Source: Caballeronia sordidicola (GTDB lineage Bacteria; Pseudomonadota; Gammaproteobacteria; Burkholderiales; Burkholderiaceae). Taken from it: 64,000 bases of DNA. Under the pieces are notes generated by a model. That model was not told where the DNA came from, ran no database searches, and saw only the letters and a program-made list of their open reading frames with translations. This document shows, piece after piece, positions 36,636 through 46,815 of the stretch; the first letter of the stretch is position 1, and each line of letters starts with the position of its first letter. The translations under genes were made by a program, and so were the position numbers. Location of the stretch: positions 62,001-126,000 of the forward strand of contig NZ_FCOC02000007.1 of the NCBI RefSeq assembly GCF_001544455.2, read 5' to 3'.

Positions 36636-37874
36636 TCAATGCCGCTTGAAAACGAGCGTGCCGTTCGTGCCGCCGAAGCCGAACGAATTTTTCAGCGCCA
36701 CGTCGATCTTCATTTCCCGCGCTTCGTTCGCGCAGTAGTCCAGATCACACGCCGGATCCTGGTTAAAGATGTTGATGGTCGGCGGCGATACCTGATGATG
36801 CAGCGCCAGCACCGTGAACACCGACTCCAGTCCGCCTGCGCCGCCGAGCAGGTGCCCGGTCATCGACTTGGTGGAGTTCACGACGATTTTCTTCGCGTGG
36901 TCACCAAAGGTGTTCTTGATACCGATTGTTTCCGCCAGATCGCCGAGCGGCGTGGACGTGCCGTGCGCGTTCAGGTAATGCACTTCGTCGGGATTGACCT
37001 GGGCGTTTTTCAACGCATTGCGCATGCTGCGGCGCGCGCCGTCGCCATCCTCAGGCGGCGCGGTCATGTGATATGCGTCGCCGCTCATGCCGTAGCCGCT
37101 GACTTCCGCATAAATCTTCGCGCCGCGTGCCTTCGCGTGTTCGTACTCTTCAAGCACCATCACGCCAGCGCCTTCGCCCAGCACAAACCCGTCGCGATCC
37201 TTGTCCCACGGACGGCTAGCGGTTGCCGGGTCATCATTGCGTTGCGACAGCGCGCGCGCCGCCGCGAATCCGCCCACACCCAGCGGCGACACGGTGGCTT
37301 CGGATCCACCGCAGATCATCACGTCGGCGTCTCCGTATTCGATCAGCCGCGAACCTTCTCCAATGCAATGCAGCCCTGTGGTGCAGGCAGTCACGATCGC
37401 GAGATTCGGCCCTTTCAACCCAAACCGGATGGACAGGTGGCCAGAGATCATGTTGATGATCGACGCCGGCACGAAGAACGGAGATATCCGGCGCGGGCCG
37501 CGATTGAGCAATTCCGTTTGCGTGACTTCGATCATCGGCAAGCCGCCAATTCCCGAGCCCACCACAACACCTACGCGCTCCGAGTTCTCTTCGGTGATTT
37601 CAAGCCCGCTGTCCTGCATGGCCTGAACACCGGCCGCAATGCCGTAATGGATAAAGGTATCCATGTGGCGCGCTTCCTTTGCCGGCATATAGTCTTCGAC
37701 ATTGAAGCCCTTGACTTCACCGGCAAAGCGCGTGGAGAAGTTCGTTGCGTCGAACTTCGTGATCTCGGCGATGCCCGACTTGCCGGCGACCAGATTGGCC
37801 CAGCCGTCGGCAACGGTATTGCCGACAGGCGAAATCAGCCCAAGGCCTGTAACAACAACACGACGACGGCTCAC
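36636..37874 (-). CDS. fabF: 3-oxoacyl-ACP synthase II
   Basis: The 412-residue condensing enzyme elongates acyl-ACP with malonyl-ACP. The active-site Cys is in [14 protein letters not shown], with His residues in [11 protein letters not shown] and [12 protein letters not shown]. The start is a GTG at 37874 with AAGGGG upstream. It is the last gene of the yceD-rpmF-plsX-fabHDG-acpP-fabF run and is separated from acpP by a terminator-like hairpin. Confidence 0.97.
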   Translation of the reverse strand: MSRRRVVVTGLGLISPVGNTVADGWANLVAGKSGIAEITKFDATNFSTRFAGEVKGFNVEDYMPAKEARHMDTFIHYGIAAGVQAMQDSGLEITEENSERVGVVVGSGIGGLPMIEVTQTELLNRGPRRISPFFVPASIINMISGHLSIRFGLKGPNLAIVTACTTGLHCIGEGSRLIEYGDADVMICGGSEATVSPLGVGGFAAARALSQRNDDPATASRPWDKDRDGFVLGEGAGVMVLEEYEHAKARGAKIYAEVSGYGMSGDAYHMTAPPEDGDGARRSMRNALKNAQVNPDEVHYLNAHGTSTPLGDLAETIGIKNTFGDHAKKIVVNSTKSMTGHLLGGAGGLESVFTVLALHHQVSPPTINIFNQDPACDLDYCANEAREMKIDVALKNSFGFGGTNGTLVFKRH

Positions 37875-37897
37875 GGTAACCCCTTATCCATAAATGA

Positions 37898-37949
37898 CAA
37901 AAAGCAAAAGCCACAAGATTCACAGGAAATTGCCCTGTGAGCCCTGTGG
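37898..37949 (-). terminator. Terminator-like hairpin between acpP and fabF
   Basis: On the minus strand a two-part stem (TCACAGG/CCTGTGA at 37934-37940 and 37920-37926, outer CCACA/TGTGG at 37945-37949 and 37911-37915) is followed by CTTTTGCTTTTTG. It is well placed to stop part of the transcripts after acpP. Confidence 0.6.
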
Positions 37950-38030
37950 CCGTTAAATCGGTTCGAAGCGCGGTTCGAAGCGCAACAGAGCGTCAACCCC
38001 GAATATCGTAGCAGTAGCTGCGCTTGGCTC

Positions 38031-38270
38031 TTAAGCCTTGACGTTCGCGCGAGCGTAGTCGATTGCTTGCTGAACCGTCGTGATCTTTTCCGCTTCTTCG
38101 TCCGGAATTTCCATGCCGAATTCGTCTTCGAGAGCCATCACGAGTTCGACGGTGTCGAGCGAGTCAGCGCCCAGATCGTTCACGAACGAAGCTTCGTTCT
38201 TGATTTCAGCTTCGGCGACGCCCAGTTGTTCGGCGACGATCTTCTTCACGCGCTGTTCGATATTGTCCAT
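38031..38270 (-). CDS. acpP: Acyl carrier protein
   Basis: The 79-residue acidic protein carries growing acyl chains. The phosphopantetheine site Ser is in [11 protein letters not shown] near residue 37. A strong Shine-Dalgarno (GGAGGG) precedes the ATG, as expected for one of the most abundant proteins of the cell. It lies between fabG and fabF. Confidence 0.98.
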
Positions 38271-38504
38271 GCAGCCCTCCGAGGGAAATGTAGTTCAAAA
38301 ACACAAGTGCGCGCATTTTATCAGGTTTGTACCCGTAATAACCCACGCACAAATCAGGTTTGCTTCACGTGCGACGCCCGTCAAATGCACGTCACACCCT
38401 TTCAACGTCACCGGCTAGCTACAGCGCATTTCGCGTCTCGCGCAGCTTGCTTTCAACAAGCATTTTGCGCACCCGCCAAGGCGCGGATATTAACGAAATG
38501 CCTG

Positions 38505-39245
38505 TCACATGTACATGCCGCCGTTCACATGGAGCGTGGTTCCCGTGATGTAGCCCGCGTGCGGCGAAGCGAGGAAAGCCACAGCATGAGCGATATCCTC
38601 GGGGCTGCCCAGTCGGCCGAGTGGTATCTGTGCTGTGAGCGCCGCGCGCTGCGCTTCCGGCAAGACCTTGGTCATGTCGGTATCGATAAAACCCGGCGCA
38701 ATGCAGTTCACCGTGATTCCGCGGCTGCCGATTTCTCGCGCCAGGGCGCGCGTCATGCCCGCCACGCCAGCCTTCGCGGCCGCGTAGTTCGCCTGGCCCG
38801 GATTGCCCGAAGAAGCCACCACCGACGTGATATTGATGATCCGTCCGCCGCGCGCTTTCATCATCGGGCGCAGAACGGCGCGCGACAGGCGGAAGACGGC
38901 GCGCAGGTTCGTGTCGATAACAGCGTCGAATTCTTCGTCTTTCATGCGCATCGCCAATTGATCTTTGGTGATCCCGGCGTTGTTCACGAGCACATTCAGC
39001 GCGCCAAATTCCTTCACCACGCCGTCGATAAACCCCTCGCTCGCGGCGGCGTCCGTCACGTCCAGCACCGCGCCGCGGCCTTGCACGCCGGCTTCCTTCA
39101 GCGCTGCGGTGATTGCTTCGGCGCCGCTTTCGCTGGTCGCCGTGCCAATCACGGTCGCGCCCTGACGCGCGAGTTCGAGCGCGATCGAGCGTCCGATTCC
39201 TCGCGATGCACCCGTTACGACCACAATCTGCTTGTCCAGACTCAT
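38505..39245 (-). CDS. fabG: 3-oxoacyl-ACP reductase
   Basis: The 246-residue short-chain dehydrogenase reduces 3-oxoacyl-ACP with NADPH. Cofactor motif TGASRGIG lies near residue 12, NNAG follows, and the catalytic Ser/Tyr/Lys are in ITSVVASSGN and YAAAKAG. It follows fabD by 23 bp, and 234 bp separate it from acpP. Confidence 0.97.
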   Translation of the reverse strand: MSLDKQIVVVTGASRGIGRSIALELARQGATVIGTATSESGAEAITAALKEAGVQGRGAVLDVTDAAASEGFIDGVVKEFGALNVLVNNAGITKDQLAMRMKDEEFDAVIDTNLRAVFRLSRAVLRPMMKARGGRIINITSVVASSGNPGQANYAAAKAGVAGMTRALAREIGSRGITVNCIAPGFIDTDMTKVLPEAQRAALTAQIPLGRLGSPEDIAHAVAFLASPHAGYITGTTLHVNGGMYM

Positions 39246-39268
39246 GTTTTATCCGTTCCTTGTCTTGT

Positions 39269-40201
39269 TCAGCCGGCGAGCAGCGTGCGAACTTCGTCGA
39301 GCGAAGCGGGATCGAAAATCGACGCACCGACGAGCGCGCCATCTATACGCTTCGTCAAACCGTTCAGCACCTTGCCCGGACCGCATTCGATCACATGCGT
39401 GACGCCTTCACGCGCCATTTTCTGCACCGTTTCCACCCATCGCACGGGACCCGCCGCCTGACGCACGAGCGCATCCTTGATGGCGGCCGGTTCGGCGACG
39501 CTGGCAACATCGATGTTATTGATCAGCGGAATCTGCGGCACGTCAATTTCGACGCTCGCCAGATATTCGCGCAACTGATCCGACGCGGGCCTAAGCAACG
39601 ACGAATGAAACGGCGCCGAAACCGGCAGCGGCAGCGCGCGCTTCGCGCCCTTCGCCTTGGCCAGTTCGCAGGCCTTTTCCACGCCGGCTTTCGCGCCCGC
39701 GATCACCACTTGCGAAGGCGCGTTGAAGTTGACCGCTTCCACAATGCCGGCCGCCGATGCTTCCGCGCAGACGGCGCGCACGGCGTCGTCGTCGAGACCC
39801 AGGATTGCGGCCATGCCGCCTTCGCCCACGGGAACCGCGCTCTGCATGGCTTGCGCACGAAAGCGCACGAGCGGCAGGGCGTCCGAAAATTTCAGCGCGC
39901 CGGCCGCCACCAACGCAGTGTATTCGCCGAGGCTGTGTCCAGCCACCAGCGCCGGCTTCAGCCCAGTTTCCTTCTCCCACACACGATAAATTGCATAAGC
40001 GGCCGTCAACATCACAGGCTGCGTGTTGGTCGTGAGTCCAAGATCTTCCGCCGGACCTTCGGCAATCAGTTTGCCCAGATCCTGGCCGAGTGCATCGGAT
40101 GCCTGTTGCACGGTTTCGCGCACTACGGCGTGATCGGCGAATGCGTTGAGCATGCCGACCGATTGGGAGCCTTGTCCCGGAAAAACGAACGCGAATTTCA
40201 T
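39269..40201 (-). CDS. fabD: Malonyl-CoA:ACP transacylase
   Basis: The 310-residue enzyme loads malonate onto ACP. The nucleophile Ser is in GHSLGEYTAL, the catalytic His in the PVSAPFHSSLL segment, and the N-terminus FVFPGQGSQSVGM is typical. The start at 40201 has AAGGA upstream; a further 12 in-frame codons are unlikely. It lies between fabH and fabG. Confidence 0.97.
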   Translation of the reverse strand: MKFAFVFPGQGSQSVGMLNAFADHAVVRETVQQASDALGQDLGKLIAEGPAEDLGLTTNTQPVMLTAAYAIYRVWEKETGLKPALVAGHSLGEYTALVAAGALKFSDALPLVRFRAQAMQSAVPVGEGGMAAILGLDDDAVRAVCAEASAAGIVEAVNFNAPSQVVIAGAKAGVEKACELAKAKGAKRALPLPVSAPFHSSLLRPASDQLREYLASVEIDVPQIPLINNIDVASVAEPAAIKDALVRQAAGPVRWVETVQKMAREGVTHVIECGPGKVLNGLTKRIDGALVGASIFDPASLDEVRTLLAG

Positions 40202-40270
40202 GACGTCCTTACTCAATTGGATGGGTCGAATGGCCAATGCGGCCAGGCAACGCGGGCACTGACGCCGCGT

Positions 40271-41260
40271 TCAGTAGCGGATGACCGAAGCGCCCCAGGT
40301 GAAGCCGCCGCCGACGCCTTCTATCAGCACATGCTGGCCGCGCTTGATGCGGCCGTCGCGCACCGCGACGTCGAGTGCGAGCGGAATCGAAGCCGCCGAC
40401 GTATTGCCATGCTCGCCGACGGTCACGACCATGCGTTCGAGCGGCACATGAAGCTTCTTCGCCGTGCTTTCCATGATGCGGATATTGGCTTGATGCGGAA
40501 TTAGCCAGTCGATGTCGCCAGCCGTAAGCCGCGCCTTTTCCAGCGCCTCGACGGCCACTTTCTCGAGCACTTTCACAGCGAGCTTGAAGACTGCCTGGCC
40601 GTCCATGTGCAGGAACGCGCTGCCTTCTATCACACCCTTGTTCACATTGCCCGGCGTGCACAGGATGCTCGAATGGCTGCCGTCCGCGTGAAGCGCGCTC
40701 GACAGCACGCCCGGTTCGTCCGACGCCTGCAGGATGACCGCGCCCGCGCCGTCACCAAACAGCACGCAGGTGGTGCGGTCGTTGAAATCGAGGATACGGG
40801 AGAACGTTTCGGCGCCCACGACGAGCGCCGTGCGATTCATGCCGCCGCGAATGAAGCTGTCGGCGGTGGCGACGGCGTAGGCAAAACCGGAGCAGACCGC
40901 CTGGATATCGAATGCGGCGCCGCCATTCTTGATACCGAGCTTGTTCTGCAGCAGGCAGGCCGTGCTGGGAAAGACAAAGTCAGGCGTGGAGGTCGCCACG
41001 ATAATCAGGTCGATCGATTCCGGATCGATTCCCGCTGCTTCAATCGCCTGGCGCGACGCGTGCAGGGCGAGTTCGCTCGTGGTCTGATCGGGCGCGGCGA
41101 AGTGGCGCGCGTGGATGCCTGTGCGAGCGACGATCCATTCATCGCTCGTTTCCACGCCTTGCCTGGCCAGCCGGTCGGCCAGATCCTGATTCGTGACGCG
41201 ATCGGCTGGCAGATAACTGCCCGTTCCGATCACACGGGAATAGAGATTCGATTGAGCCAT
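40271..41260 (-). CDS. fabH: 3-oxoacyl-ACP synthase III
   Basis: The 329-residue enzyme starts fatty-acid synthesis by condensing acetyl-CoA with malonyl-ACP. The active Cys is in [13 protein letters not shown], the His in [10 protein letters not shown] and the Asn in [12 protein letters not shown]. It overlaps plsX by one base (TAATG), so it is translationally coupled to it. Confidence 0.97.
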   Translation of the reverse strand: MAQSNLYSRVIGTGSYLPADRVTNQDLADRLARQGVETSDEWIVARTGIHARHFAAPDQTTSELALHASRQAIEAAGIDPESIDLIIVATSTPDFVFPSTACLLQNKLGIKNGGAAFDIQAVCSGFAYAVATADSFIRGGMNRTALVVGAETFSRILDFNDRTTCVLFGDGAGAVILQASDEPGVLSSALHADGSHSSILCTPGNVNKGVIEGSAFLHMDGQAVFKLAVKVLEKVAVEALEKARLTAGDIDWLIPHQANIRIMESTAKKLHVPLERMVVTVGEHGNTSAASIPLALDVAVRDGRIKRGQHVLIEGVGGGFTWGASVIRY

Positions 41261-42411
41261 TATGCCTTCGAGGGTAGCGCGGCGCCCGGTGCGCCCGGCT
41301 GCACGAGCGGGCGTGAAACGGCCGCGTCGCCGGAGGCGGCTGATGCTGCCGGGTCCACGGTCACGGCTGCGTCAGCGGCAGTGTCCAGCGCCGCTTGTTG
41401 CACAGGCGCAGCATTTTCTTCCATGGCGCGTACGAGCCGTTCCAGCACGCCATTTTTGACCGCATCATACCCGCGTTTGATAGCCCACTCAAACCCGTAG
41501 GCTTGCGCCGAGCCATGGCTTTTGATGACGAGGCCGCGCAACCCGAGGAGCGCCGCGCCGTTGTATTGGGCGGGATCGACGCGTCGTTTGAAGCGCTTGA
41601 GAACCGGCAGTGCGACGATCGCCATCAGCTTGGTCGCGAGTGACCGGCTGAATTCCTCGCGGATCATGTCGGTGAGCATTTGCGCGAGACCTTCCGACGT
41701 CTTCAGCGCCACGTTGCCGACAAATCCGTCGCAGACGACTACGTCTGTTGTGCCTTTATAGATGTCATTGCCTTCCACGTTGCCGTAGAAGTTGAGCGTG
41801 CTTGCGCGCAGCAGTTCGCCGGCGCGCTTGATTGTGTCGTTGCCCTTGATGACTTCTTCGCCAATGTTGAGCAGGCCGATGGTCGGCCGCTCCTTGCTGC
41901 CGATAGCGGCCACCAGCGCATGTCCCATCTCGGCGAACTGCAGCAGGTGCTGCGGCTCGCAGTCCACGTTCGCGCCCAGGTCGAGCACGGTGGTGAAGCC
42001 TTTCTGGCTCGGCATGGCAAACGCGATAGCCGGCCGTTCTATGCCCGGCAGCGTCTTGAGCACGTAACGCGACACGGCCATCAATGCGCCCGTGTTGCCC
42101 GCCGAAATGCAGGTCTGCGCCTGCCCTTCCTTGACGAGATTGAGCGCCACGCGCATCGACGAATCCTTCTTCCGGCGCAGCGCGACTTCCACCGGGTCGT
42201 CCATCTCGACTACTTCCGTAGCCGGGACGACTGTCAGCCGGGTTTCGCCGGCGGCCTTGCACTTCTTCAACTGCGCGCGAATAGCCGACTCGATGCCGAC
42301 GAGCAGCAAATGCGCATCGGGATGCGAACGCACGAAACTGACAGCGGCGGGAACGGTCACGGACGGGCCGTGGTCGCCTCCCATGCAGTCGATGGTGATC
42401 TTTACGGTCAT
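41260..42411 (-). CDS. plsX: Phosphate acyltransferase PlsX
   Basis: The 383-residue enzyme converts acyl-ACP to acyl-phosphate for phospholipid synthesis. The N-terminal [16 protein letters not shown] and the [18 protein letters not shown] motif identify the family, with [16 protein letters not shown] in the middle. An Ala/Pro-rich C-terminal tail of about 45 residues is extra. A terminator-like hairpin lies 24-47 bp upstream, so its transcription may depend on readthrough from rpmF or a nearby promoter. Confidence 0.96.
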   Translation of the reverse strand: MTVKITIDCMGGDHGPSVTVPAAVSFVRSHPDAHLLLVGIESAIRAQLKKCKAAGETRLTVVPATEVVEMDDPVEVALRRKKDSSMRVALNLVKEGQAQTCISAGNTGALMAVSRYVLKTLPGIERPAIAFAMPSQKGFTTVLDLGANVDCEPQHLLQFAEMGHALVAAIGSKERPTIGLLNIGEEVIKGNDTIKRAGELLRASTLNFYGNVEGNDIYKGTTDVVVCDGFVGNVALKTSEGLAQMLTDMIREEFSRSLATKLMAIVALPVLKRFKRRVDPAQYNGAALLGLRGLVIKSHGSAQAYGFEWAIKRGYDAVKNGVLERLVRAMEENAAPVQQAALDTAADAAVTVDPAASAASGDAAVSRPLVQPGAPGAALPSKA

Positions 42412-42434
42412 GGAGTGCGACGAATTTCAGGCAC

Positions 42435-42458
42435 AAAAAAGCGGCAGTGAAATGCCGC
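42435..42458 (-). terminator. Terminator-like hairpin between rpmF and plsX
   Basis: On the minus strand GCGGCA (42453-42458) pairs with TGCCGC (42441-42446) around TTTCAC and is followed by TTTTTT. It would let L32 be made in excess over the lipid enzymes. Confidence 0.75.
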
Positions 42459-42582
42459 CTTCTTGTTACACCAGGAAGATGTCAAACGCGAGCGACCGTA
42501 GCTCAATTCATGTGTCAGACCATGAGTCAAGACGGCGACGCGAGACGCACCAAGCGTCGCGGACGCATTGCCCGCAGTACGC

Positions 42583-42762
42583 TTAATCGTTCTTCGTCTT
42601 GATGACTTTCTTGCCACGATAGTAGCCGTTCGGGCTCACGTGGTGACGCAGATGGACTTCACCCGTGCCCGGCTCAACGGCCAGCGCCGGCGCCGTGAGG
42701 AAGTCGTGCGAACGATGCATGCCGCGCTTGGACGGCGATTTCTTGTTTTGCTGAACTGCCAT
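42583..42762 (-). CDS. rpmF: 50S ribosomal protein L32
   Basis: The 59-residue basic protein of the large ribosomal subunit begins [20 protein letters not shown] and ends KVIKTKND, the usual L32 pattern. There are no zinc-binding cysteines, so it is the zinc-free form. It lies between yceD and plsX, the standard proteobacterial order. Confidence 0.97.
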   Translation of the reverse strand: MAVQQNKKSPSKRGMHRSHDFLTAPALAVEPGTGEVHLRHHVSPNGYYRGKKVIKTKND

Positions 42763-42905
42763 GATGACTCCAGAAAAATTTTGCGAATTCTAACACAGCT
42801 CGACACACCGGCGACCCTGACCTGAAGCCAGCGAGCCCGTCCGGACGCATCGCGCCGAATGACGATCCGATACCCGGCTTGAGCGCCGGACATCACTACT
42901 TTTTT

Positions 42906-43571
42906 TTAATGCGTGTCGTTGCCGGAACCGCCCTGCTTGAGCTTGCCGAGCGCGGCGAAGGGGTTGGGCCTGTTTGAGCCGCTGCCCGAACCGCCATCCT
43001 GCCGCGATCCTGCTTCGCCATTCAGACCACCTTCGTCCAGCTCGCCCTCGGCGCTGTAGAGATCCGTGTTCAGGCTCTCGTGCACTTCGGGACACACGTC
43101 GTGCTTGGGCACGAGCGGCAAGGACAACAACAATTCCTCTTCGATCAAGTCGATGAGATCGAACTGGCGCGAGCCCACGATCACCTCGACTTCATCGTTG
43201 TCCAGCGGAAATTCATCTGCTTCTTCTTCCGTCAACACAATGCGATACGTTGCGTCGACATCAAGGTGCTGCGAATACGGCGATAAACAACGCTGACATT
43301 CGATCCAGACCGAACCGTGCACGGCAAGCCGCAAATATGGCTGCGGCGCTTCGGTGCCGTCGTCCTGCAACTCGGGCTGCATGGAGCCTTCGGCCTGCCA
43401 TGAAAACACCGTGTCGCGATCGGGCGCGTCCGCCGGCACTTCACTGAGCAGACGCGGCAACTGCGAAACCCGTACACCGCCCGCCGCCTGCCGGCGGCTC
43501 TGGGCAAAGTCGAACAGGTCGAGTGCGCGCAAGTCCTCGGGACATGCAGGTTTGCCAGGATTTTGTGTCAT
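42906..43571 (-). CDS. yceD: YceD/DUF177 protein, 23S rRNA accumulation
   Basis: The 221-residue product belongs to the DUF177 family. E. coli YceD is required for normal 23S rRNA accumulation. The conserved core is WIECQRCLSPYSQHLD followed by FDLIDLIEEELLLSLPLVPKH with a later Cys (DVCPEV); these Cys residues resemble a partial metal site. The C-terminal part is Gly/Ser/Asn-rich. It is the promoter-proximal gene of the rpmF-plsX-fab run. Confidence 0.9.
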   Translation of the reverse strand: MTQNPGKPACPEDLRALDLFDFAQSRRQAAGGVRVSQLPRLLSEVPADAPDRDTVFSWQAEGSMQPELQDDGTEAPQPYLRLAVHGSVWIECQRCLSPYSQHLDVDATYRIVLTEEEADEFPLDNDEVEVIVGSRQFDLIDLIEEELLLSLPLVPKHDVCPEVHESLNTDLYSAEGELDEGGLNGEAGSRQDGGSGSGSNRPNPFAALGKLKQGGSGNDTH

Positions 43572-43990
43572 GTGCGCTCCTGCGATGGGTCGTTACCGCG
43601 ACGGCTGAAAAAGCGTGTGCACGGAACACGACCGAGATGGAAGCTGCAGTATGCACCGCACTTAACCCGTCCGGCTGGTGTGGTTTATCCGGATTTTACC
43701 GGACAAGGCGAAGCACGCTTATGACGCTTCCAACGCTTCTGGCCCTGAAAACCACAACATATCTCGGTACACTTCCGGCCGTCGCGCTTCACTGCAGGCC
43801 GCACTGCACGCCGTCGCTCATTTCATCGCGCTCTTATTCAATCAAACGCAAAAACTGCTTGAACACCCTGCGCGCACCGATGAAAAGCCCAAAACTATAG
43901 CGGCTTTGTCTTTTCGAGTCAAACACTTATGCTTCGGGTTGCGGCGCAAACACCGCAACCGCCAATCTCCTTGTCTAGCCGGTCCTTTTC
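43572..43990. other. Divergent intergenic region between yceD and maf
   Basis: These 419 bases must hold promoters for the yceD-rpmF-plsX run and for maf. A hairpin GGTTGCGG / CCGCAACC (43937-43944 with 43953-43960) lies 30 bases before the maf start. I see no gene. Confidence 0.5.
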
Positions 43991-44605
43991 ATGCCCGATG
44001 TCTCAAATAAGCCGCGTCTCGTCCTTGCATCGAGTTCGCGTTATCGACGGGAATTGCTCGAACGCCTGCGCGTTCCGTTCGATGTAATCACACCCGACAT
44101 AGACGAAACGCCGCTCGACGCGGAAACGCCCGAAGCCACGGCCCTGCGGCTTTCGGAGGCGAAAGCCCGTACGGCAGCGAAGCGCGTGACGGACGCGGCC
44201 GGCGCTCTGGTTATCGGCTCGGACCAGGTCGCCACCTGCGACGGCCGGCAGATCGGCAAGCCCGGCACGCACGACAATGCGCGCGCCCAACTCCAGTTTA
44301 TGCGCGGCAAAAGCGTCGAGTTCCATAGCGCGTTATGCCTTTTCGATAGCCGCACGGGCAACGTCCAGACCGCCGATATCGTTACCCGCGTGCAGTTTCG
44401 CGATCTTTCCGATGACGAAATCGAAGCCTATCTACTCGCCGAAACGCCGTACGACGTGGCAGGAAGCGCGAAATCGGAGGGATTAGGCATCACGCTCGTC
44501 TCAGCCATTCATTCCGACGATTCCACCGCGCTGATCGGCTTGCCGCTGATCGCGTTGTCGAAAATGCTGCGCGTGGCCGGATTTCCTTTGGTGGAGGCAG
44601 CATGA
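43991..44605 (+). CDS. Maf-type nucleotide pyrophosphatase
   Basis: The 204-residue enzyme hydrolyses non-canonical or modified nucleoside triphosphates. The N-terminal LASSSRYRRELLERL motif and the central LVIGSDQVATCDGRQIGKPG match the YceF-like branch (7-methyl-GTP type). It ends in an overlap of ATGA with the RsmI-like gene. In E. coli yceF also lies near yceD and rpmF. Confidence 0.92.
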   Translation: MPDVSNKPRLVLASSSRYRRELLERLRVPFDVITPDIDETPLDAETPEATALRLSEAKARTAAKRVTDAAGALVIGSDQVATCDGRQIGKPGTHDNARAQLQFMRGKSVEFHSALCLFDSRTGNVQTADIVTRVQFRDLSDDEIEAYLLAETPYDVAGSAKSEGLGITLVSAIHSDDSTALIGLPLIALSKMLRVAGFPLVEAA

Positions 44606-45321
44606 GCGGCGTTCTGTATCTGATTCCCAACACGCTCGGCGAAGGCGACAGCGCCGCGCTGGCCCACGTCCTGCCCGAACCGGTTCGGGCACGCGCGGCG
44701 GCGCTGCAGTATTACATCGGCGAAAACGCGAAAACCACGCGCGCATTCCTCAAGAAAGTCGGAACCGAGCGTCCGATCCAGGAAATCGAAATCCGCGAGT
44801 TGAACGTCAACACGCCGCCGGGCGAAGTCGAAAAGCTGCTAGCGCCGATTCTGGGCGGCACTGACGCAGGACTCGTTTCCGAGGCCGGTTGCCCCGCGGT
44901 CGCCGATCCGGGCGCCCTGCTCGTGCGCCGTGCGCATGAACGCGGCGTGAAAGTCGTACCGTTTGTTGGACCGAGTTCGATTTTGCTGGCGTTGATGGCG
45001 TCGGGAATGAACGGCCAGAGCTTTGCGTTCAACGGCTACCTTCCCGTCGATGCCGCCGAGCGCGGCAAACGTCTGCGGGACCTTGAAATGCTATCGAGAA
45101 AAGCGAACCAGACGCAAATTTTTATCGAAACGCCGTATCGGAATCGTGCGTTGCTGGACACGTTGCTCGCGACTTGTGCACCGTCGACGCTCGTTTGCGT
45201 CGCGGTGGACCTGACATTGCCGGAGGAAACGATCGTTACGCGAACGGTAGCCGAATGGAAAAAGAAAACCGCACCCGAACTGCATAAGCGGCCGGCGATT
45301 TTCCTGCTGCTGGGTGCATAA
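44602..45321 (+). CDS. RsmI-like SAM-dependent methyltransferase
   Basis: The 239-residue protein has the tetrapyrrole-methylase (SAM-dependent) fold found in RsmI: YLIPNTLGEGD at the start, LVSEAGCPAVADPGALLV, and VVPFVGPSSILLALMASGMNG. It is shorter than RsmI (about 285 residues) and lacks its C-terminal helix-turn-helix domain, so it is likely a distinct, uncharacterised member. It is translationally coupled to maf by a four-base overlap. Confidence 0.85.
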   Translation: MSGVLYLIPNTLGEGDSAALAHVLPEPVRARAAALQYYIGENAKTTRAFLKKVGTERPIQEIEIRELNVNTPPGEVEKLLAPILGGTDAGLVSEAGCPAVADPGALLVRRAHERGVKVVPFVGPSSILLALMASGMNGQSFAFNGYLPVDAAERGKRLRDLEMLSRKANQTQIFIETPYRNRALLDTLLATCAPSTLVCVAVDLTLPEETIVTRTVAEWKKKTAPELHKRPAIFLLLGA

Positions 45322-45326
45322 AACAT

Positions 45327-45365
45327 AAAAAACGCTCGCCGGGAACGTCCACGGCGAGCGTTTTC
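45327..45365 (+). terminator. Bidirectional terminator after the RsmI-like gene
   Basis: AAAACGCTCGCCG (45329-45341) pairs with CGGCGAGCGTTTT (45352-45364) around a ten-base loop. It separates converging transcripts from the RsmI-like and SppA-like genes. Confidence 0.9.
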
Positions 45366-45380
45366 ATTGCCGACGGAAAA

Positions 45381-46382
45381 CTATTTCAACTGCATTTTCC
45401 CGCTCGTCATCAGCGCCTCTATGGATGCGTTTCCAGCCGCCGCGCCAAATTTGCGCGCAACGCGTTCGCCAATGCTCTCTTTCTGCGTGTAATCAACAAG
45501 ATCCGGCTGCTTCACAATCTCACGCGCGACGTAATCCGCGTCGCCGAAACCATCGGCGAGACCCAGTTCCACGCTTTTCTGGCCGGTCCAGAACATGCCC
45601 GAGAAGATGTCGGGACTGTCTTTCAGGCGCGATCCGCGGCCTTTTTTGACGGCATCGATGAATTGCGTATGGATCTGGTCCAGCATTTCCTGCGCGTGCG
45701 CATCCATTACCGGCGTTTCAGGCGAGAACGGATCGAACGCGCCCTTGTTCGCGCCGGACGTATGCAGGCGGCGTTCCACGCCAAGCTTGCTCATCAGGCC
45801 AGTGAAACCAAAACCGTCCATCAGCACGCCAATCGAGCCAACGATGCTCGCCTTATCGACGTAAATCTTGTCAGCAGCAGCAGCGGCGTAATAGCCACCC
45901 GACGCGCACATGTCGTTTACGACCACGTAAAGCGGCTTCGACGGATACTTCGTCCGCAAGCGCGTGATTTCCCGATTGATGATGCCCGCCTGCACCGGAC
46001 TGCCGCCGGGGCTATTGCAGCGAAGGATCACGGCGGCCGTGGCGTCGTCTTCGAACGCGCTGTCGAGCGCCGCGTTGACGTTGTCAGCGCTTGCGTCGCT
46101 ATTGGCGGAAATTTCGCCTTCGAGTTCGACCAACGCCGTGTGCCGAGCAGTCTTCGATACCTTGTCGCTGGTGAAATCGAATGCCCGCCAGACCGCAACC
46201 GCGAGGATGGCGAGAAAAACGAAACGAAAGAAAATGCGCCAGCGGCGCGCCGAGCGCTGCTCGTTGATCGCCGCGAGCGCGATGCGTTCAAGCGCGGCGC
46301 GCTCCCAGTTTTCACTCCGTGGGGCGCCCGCGGGCGCCGGACGCAACGGGTCGGAAGGTTCTGTGGGAATGTGATCGGACAT
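45381..46382 (-). CDS. S49 signal peptide peptidase, SppA-type
   Basis: The 333-residue protease has one N-terminal membrane helix (IFFRFVFLAILAVAVWRAF, about residues 49-67) and a single S49 domain. It resembles the short single-domain SppA rather than the duplicated E. coli form. The nucleophile Ser is in DMCASGGYY and the general base Lys in VDKASIVGSIGVL. It would degrade signal peptides left in the membrane. The start at 46382 is chosen because upstream codons overlap the next gene. It is the last gene of the rluC run. Confidence 0.9.
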   Translation of the reverse strand: MSDHIPTEPSDPLRPAPAGAPRSENWERAALERIALAAINEQRSARRWRIFFRFVFLAILAVAVWRAFDFTSDKVSKTARHTALVELEGEISANSDASADNVNAALDSAFEDDATAAVILRCNSPGGSPVQAGIINREITRLRTKYPSKPLYVVVNDMCASGGYYAAAAADKIYVDKASIVGSIGVLMDGFGFTGLMSKLGVERRLHTSGANKGAFDPFSPETPVMDAHAQEMLDQIHTQFIDAVKKGRGSRLKDSPDIFSGMFWTGQKSVELGLADGFGDADYVAREIVKQPDLVDYTQKESIGERVARKFGAAAGNASIEALMTSGKMQLK

Positions 46383-46428
46383 GCGTCGCCTGGTTGACTG
46401 ATTAAAGATTGAATCGGGAGTTTTTGGT

Positions 46429-46815
46429 TCAAGCGGGGCGCAGGTCGTCGTCGGGAAGCCAGAAAACAGCATGGCCTTCCGGCGTATCGCGCTCTTCGGT
46501 TTCAACCTTGCGCAAACGCGCGCCGCGGCACGGACCGCCGACGCATTTCCCGGTATCCGGCTCGTAAATTGCGCCGTGGGTCGCGCACATCAAGTATAAG
46601 CCGGAGCTCTCGAAGAACTTGCCTTCGGACCAGTCCAGCTCCATGGGCACGTGCGCGCACTGGTTGAGATAGCCGAACGGCCTGCCGTCGTAGCGAACGA
46701 AAAACACCGTGGCTTCGCCGCTTTTGCCGGCTGCGCTGCGGCGAACGCCATCGCCGCCATCGACCAGTTCCTCCGATGCGCAGATCCGCACCGCTTCAGG
46801 CGGCGTTCCCGTCAT
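46429..46815 (-). CDS. Rieske [2Fe-2S] protein
   Basis: The 128-residue soluble protein has one Rieske domain with ligands in CAHVPMELD and CATHGAIYEP (C-x-H and C-x2-H), about 17 residues apart. There is no membrane segment or oxygenase partner nearby, so it resembles stand-alone Rieske ferredoxins. Its role is unknown. It overlaps the HAD phosphatase gene in an ATGA, so the two are translated together. Confidence 0.88.
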   Translation of the reverse strand: MTGTPPEAVRICASEELVDGGDGVRRSAAGKSGEATVFFVRYDGRPFGYLNQCAHVPMELDWSEGKFFESSGLYLMCATHGAIYEPDTGKCVGGPCRGARLRKVETEERDTPEGHAVFWLPDDDLRPA

